NCBI GenBank assembly: GCA_023255835.1
Contig: JAGDVW010000032.1
Coordinates: 1-7,276 of the forward strand
Reading direction: 5' to 3'
Length of the DNA: 7,276 nt
Source: Candidatus Acetothermia bacterium
GTDB taxonomy: Bacteria > Bipolaricaulota > Bipolaricaulia > Bipolaricaulales > Bipolaricaulaceae
In this document: positions 6,379-7,276 of the stretch, one piece after another
Layout: each line of letters begins with the position of its first letter
How positions within the stretch are numbered: position 1 is the stretch's first letter
Made by a program: the position numbers and the translations under genes
The notes under the pieces: generated by a model
What the model saw: only the letters and a program-made list of their open reading frames with translations
The model's database searches: none
Told to the model about the DNA's origin: nothing

Positions 6379-7276
6379 TCCTCCTCCTTTTGAGGGGGAA
6401 GGTCGTCAAACGGTCGGCCGGTGAGGCGCAAAAAGGCCTGCCAAAGGCGGGATTCCCGGATCTCCACGTTTAGGATCCGCCTTCCTTGTGCCTGGAGCGC
6501 GGAAAGATGGACAGGAAGATCCTCGAGGGGGACGGAAATCAACCATGTGCCATCCTCGTTGGCCCGAAGGGATGGAGCCCCGGTAAGGGCTGGCTGGGAA
6601 TCCAAAGTGATGAGGGCCACGCTTTTTGCCCCGGATTTGGCCACGATTTCCGCGGCTGTCCCGTCGGCCAAAATTTTCCCGGCGTCAATTATGAGAAGCC
6701 TGGTGGGGATGCGCTCAGCCTCCAGCATGTTGTGGGTGGCCATGAGGACAGTGGTGCCTTCTTCCCGTAGGGCCAAAAGAACCCGCCACACCTCCTCGAC
6801 CCCGTGAGGATCAAGCCCAGCGGTGGGTTCGTCGAGGATGAGCACCGGTGGTTGGTGCACGAGGGCCTTGGCGATGGCCAGCCTCTTGCGCATCCCGGTG
6901 GAAAATTTCTCAACCGTGACGTCCGCAAACTCTGAGAGGCCAACGAGTTCAAGGAGTTCATCGGCCCTTTTTCGTGCCCTCTTCCTTGGGAGGTTATAGA
7001 GGCCAGCGAAAAGGAGGAGGTTCTCTCGCGCCGTGAGCTTCCAGTACAGGGTGCGTTCCCCAGCCAGAACCACACCCAAAAGGGGGCGAACCTTGCCTGG
7101 GTACCTCAGGGCATCGAGCCCATTCACCCGGACCTCGCCCCGGGTGGGGAGGAGAAGGGTGGCCACGATTTTGAGAAGGGTGGTCTTCCCCGCGCCGTTA
7201 GGGCCAAGAAGCCCCACGAATTCCCCCTGGTGCACTTGGAGGTCGATCCCCTGGAGAGCAGGGATTTCCCGGCGGA
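6375..7276 (-). CDS. ABC-2 exporter ATP-binding protein (N-terminus cut by window edge)
   Basis: The cytoplasmic ATPase that powers the exporter formed with the next two gene products; 299 codons plus the stop are not all visible upstream, as the frame runs off the right edge. Counting from the first full codon at 7274: Walker A GPNGAGKT at 24-31, signature FSTGMRKRLAIAKAL at 124-138 (the DrrA/NatA form of LSGGQ), Walker B LILDEPTAGLDP at 145-156, and the switch histidine H181 in MATHNM. The Q-loop glutamine is missing: G72-E73-R74 before TLYWKLTARENL stands in its place, a variant I recall from one branch of ABC-2 ATPases. Residues after about 190 form the C-terminal extension usual in this group. 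A GTG at 7235 is not the start, because the ALQGIDLQV upstream of it is the expected first beta strand. Family certain, substrate unknown. Confidence 0.95.
   Translation of the reverse strand, partial: RREIPALQGIDLQVHQGEFVGLLGPNGAGKTTLLKIVATLLLPTRGEVRVNGLDALRYPGKVRPLLGVVLAGERTLYWKLTARENLLLFAGLYNLPRKRARKRADELLELVGLSEFADVTVEKFSTGMRKRLAIAKALVHQPPVLILDEPTAGLDPHGVEEVWRVLLALREEGTTVLMATHNMLEAERIPTRLLIIDAGKILADGTAAEIVAKSGAKSVALITLDSQPALTGAPSLRANEDGTWLISVPLEDLPVHLSALQAQGRRILNVEIRESRLWQAFLRLTGRPFDDLPPQKEEE
6379..6390 (-). promoter_or_regulatory. Ribosome binding site of permease 1, inside the ATPase gene
   Basis: The minus strand AAAGGAGGAGGA directly precedes the ATG. It also encodes the Lys-Glu-Glu-Glu end of the ATPase, so the acidic tail doubles as the Shine-Dalgarno sequence. 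With the ATGA overlap this implies translational coupling and balanced subunit production. Confidence 0.8.

Noticed and set aside
7233..7235. GTG at 7235 as start of the ABC ATPase
   Set aside because: The frame stays open upstream to the window edge and encodes the expected first strand of an ABC domain, so the true start lies outside the window.

Overview
The window comes from a GC-rich bacterium (roughly 60% G+C by eye). Genes are packed tightly, with short or overlapping junctions, GTG starts, strong purine-rich ribosome binding sites and a tRNA gene without an encoded CCA end. The aspartyl-tRNA synthetase aligns well with both the E. coli and Thermus bacterial-type enzymes. The sequence alone does not fix the phylum. 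A thermophilic or deep-branching lineage is possible, but that is a guess.

Layout. Positions 1-4217 hold two genes on the minus strand, read right to left. First is a 970-residue UvrD/PcrA-type helicase fused to an iron-sulfur PD-(D/E)XK nuclease. After 39 bases comes aspS, which is cut by the left edge of the window. A 60-base divergent gap (4218-4277) separates the helicase from a small plus-strand gene for a membrane-anchored, cysteine-containing protein of unknown function (4278-4685). A tRNA-Arg(CCU) gene follows on the plus strand (4727-4800). The right third (4823-7276) is a minus-strand operon for a two-permease ABC-2 exporter: ATPase (cut by the right edge), permease 1, then permease 2. 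Its junctions are a 4-base ATGA overlap and a 1-base TGATG overlap. No stretch of more than about 60 bases lacks a gene.

How the genes work together. The helicase-nuclease is a DNA-processing enzyme that probably shares a transcript with aspS, an ordinary housekeeping gene. The ABC operon encodes all parts of one exporter, but the sequence does not show its substrate. The small protein and the tRNA share a strand, and their neighbours converge on them.

I see no CRISPR array, mobile element, phage gene or toxin-antitoxin pair, and no convincing undescribed multi-gene system. The points most worth a second look are the stand-alone helicase-nuclease fusion, the unknown cysteine protein with an exact internal 18-bp repeat, a Phe at a tRNA-specificity position of AspRS, and an enriched octamer TTTTGGCC/GGCCAAAA.
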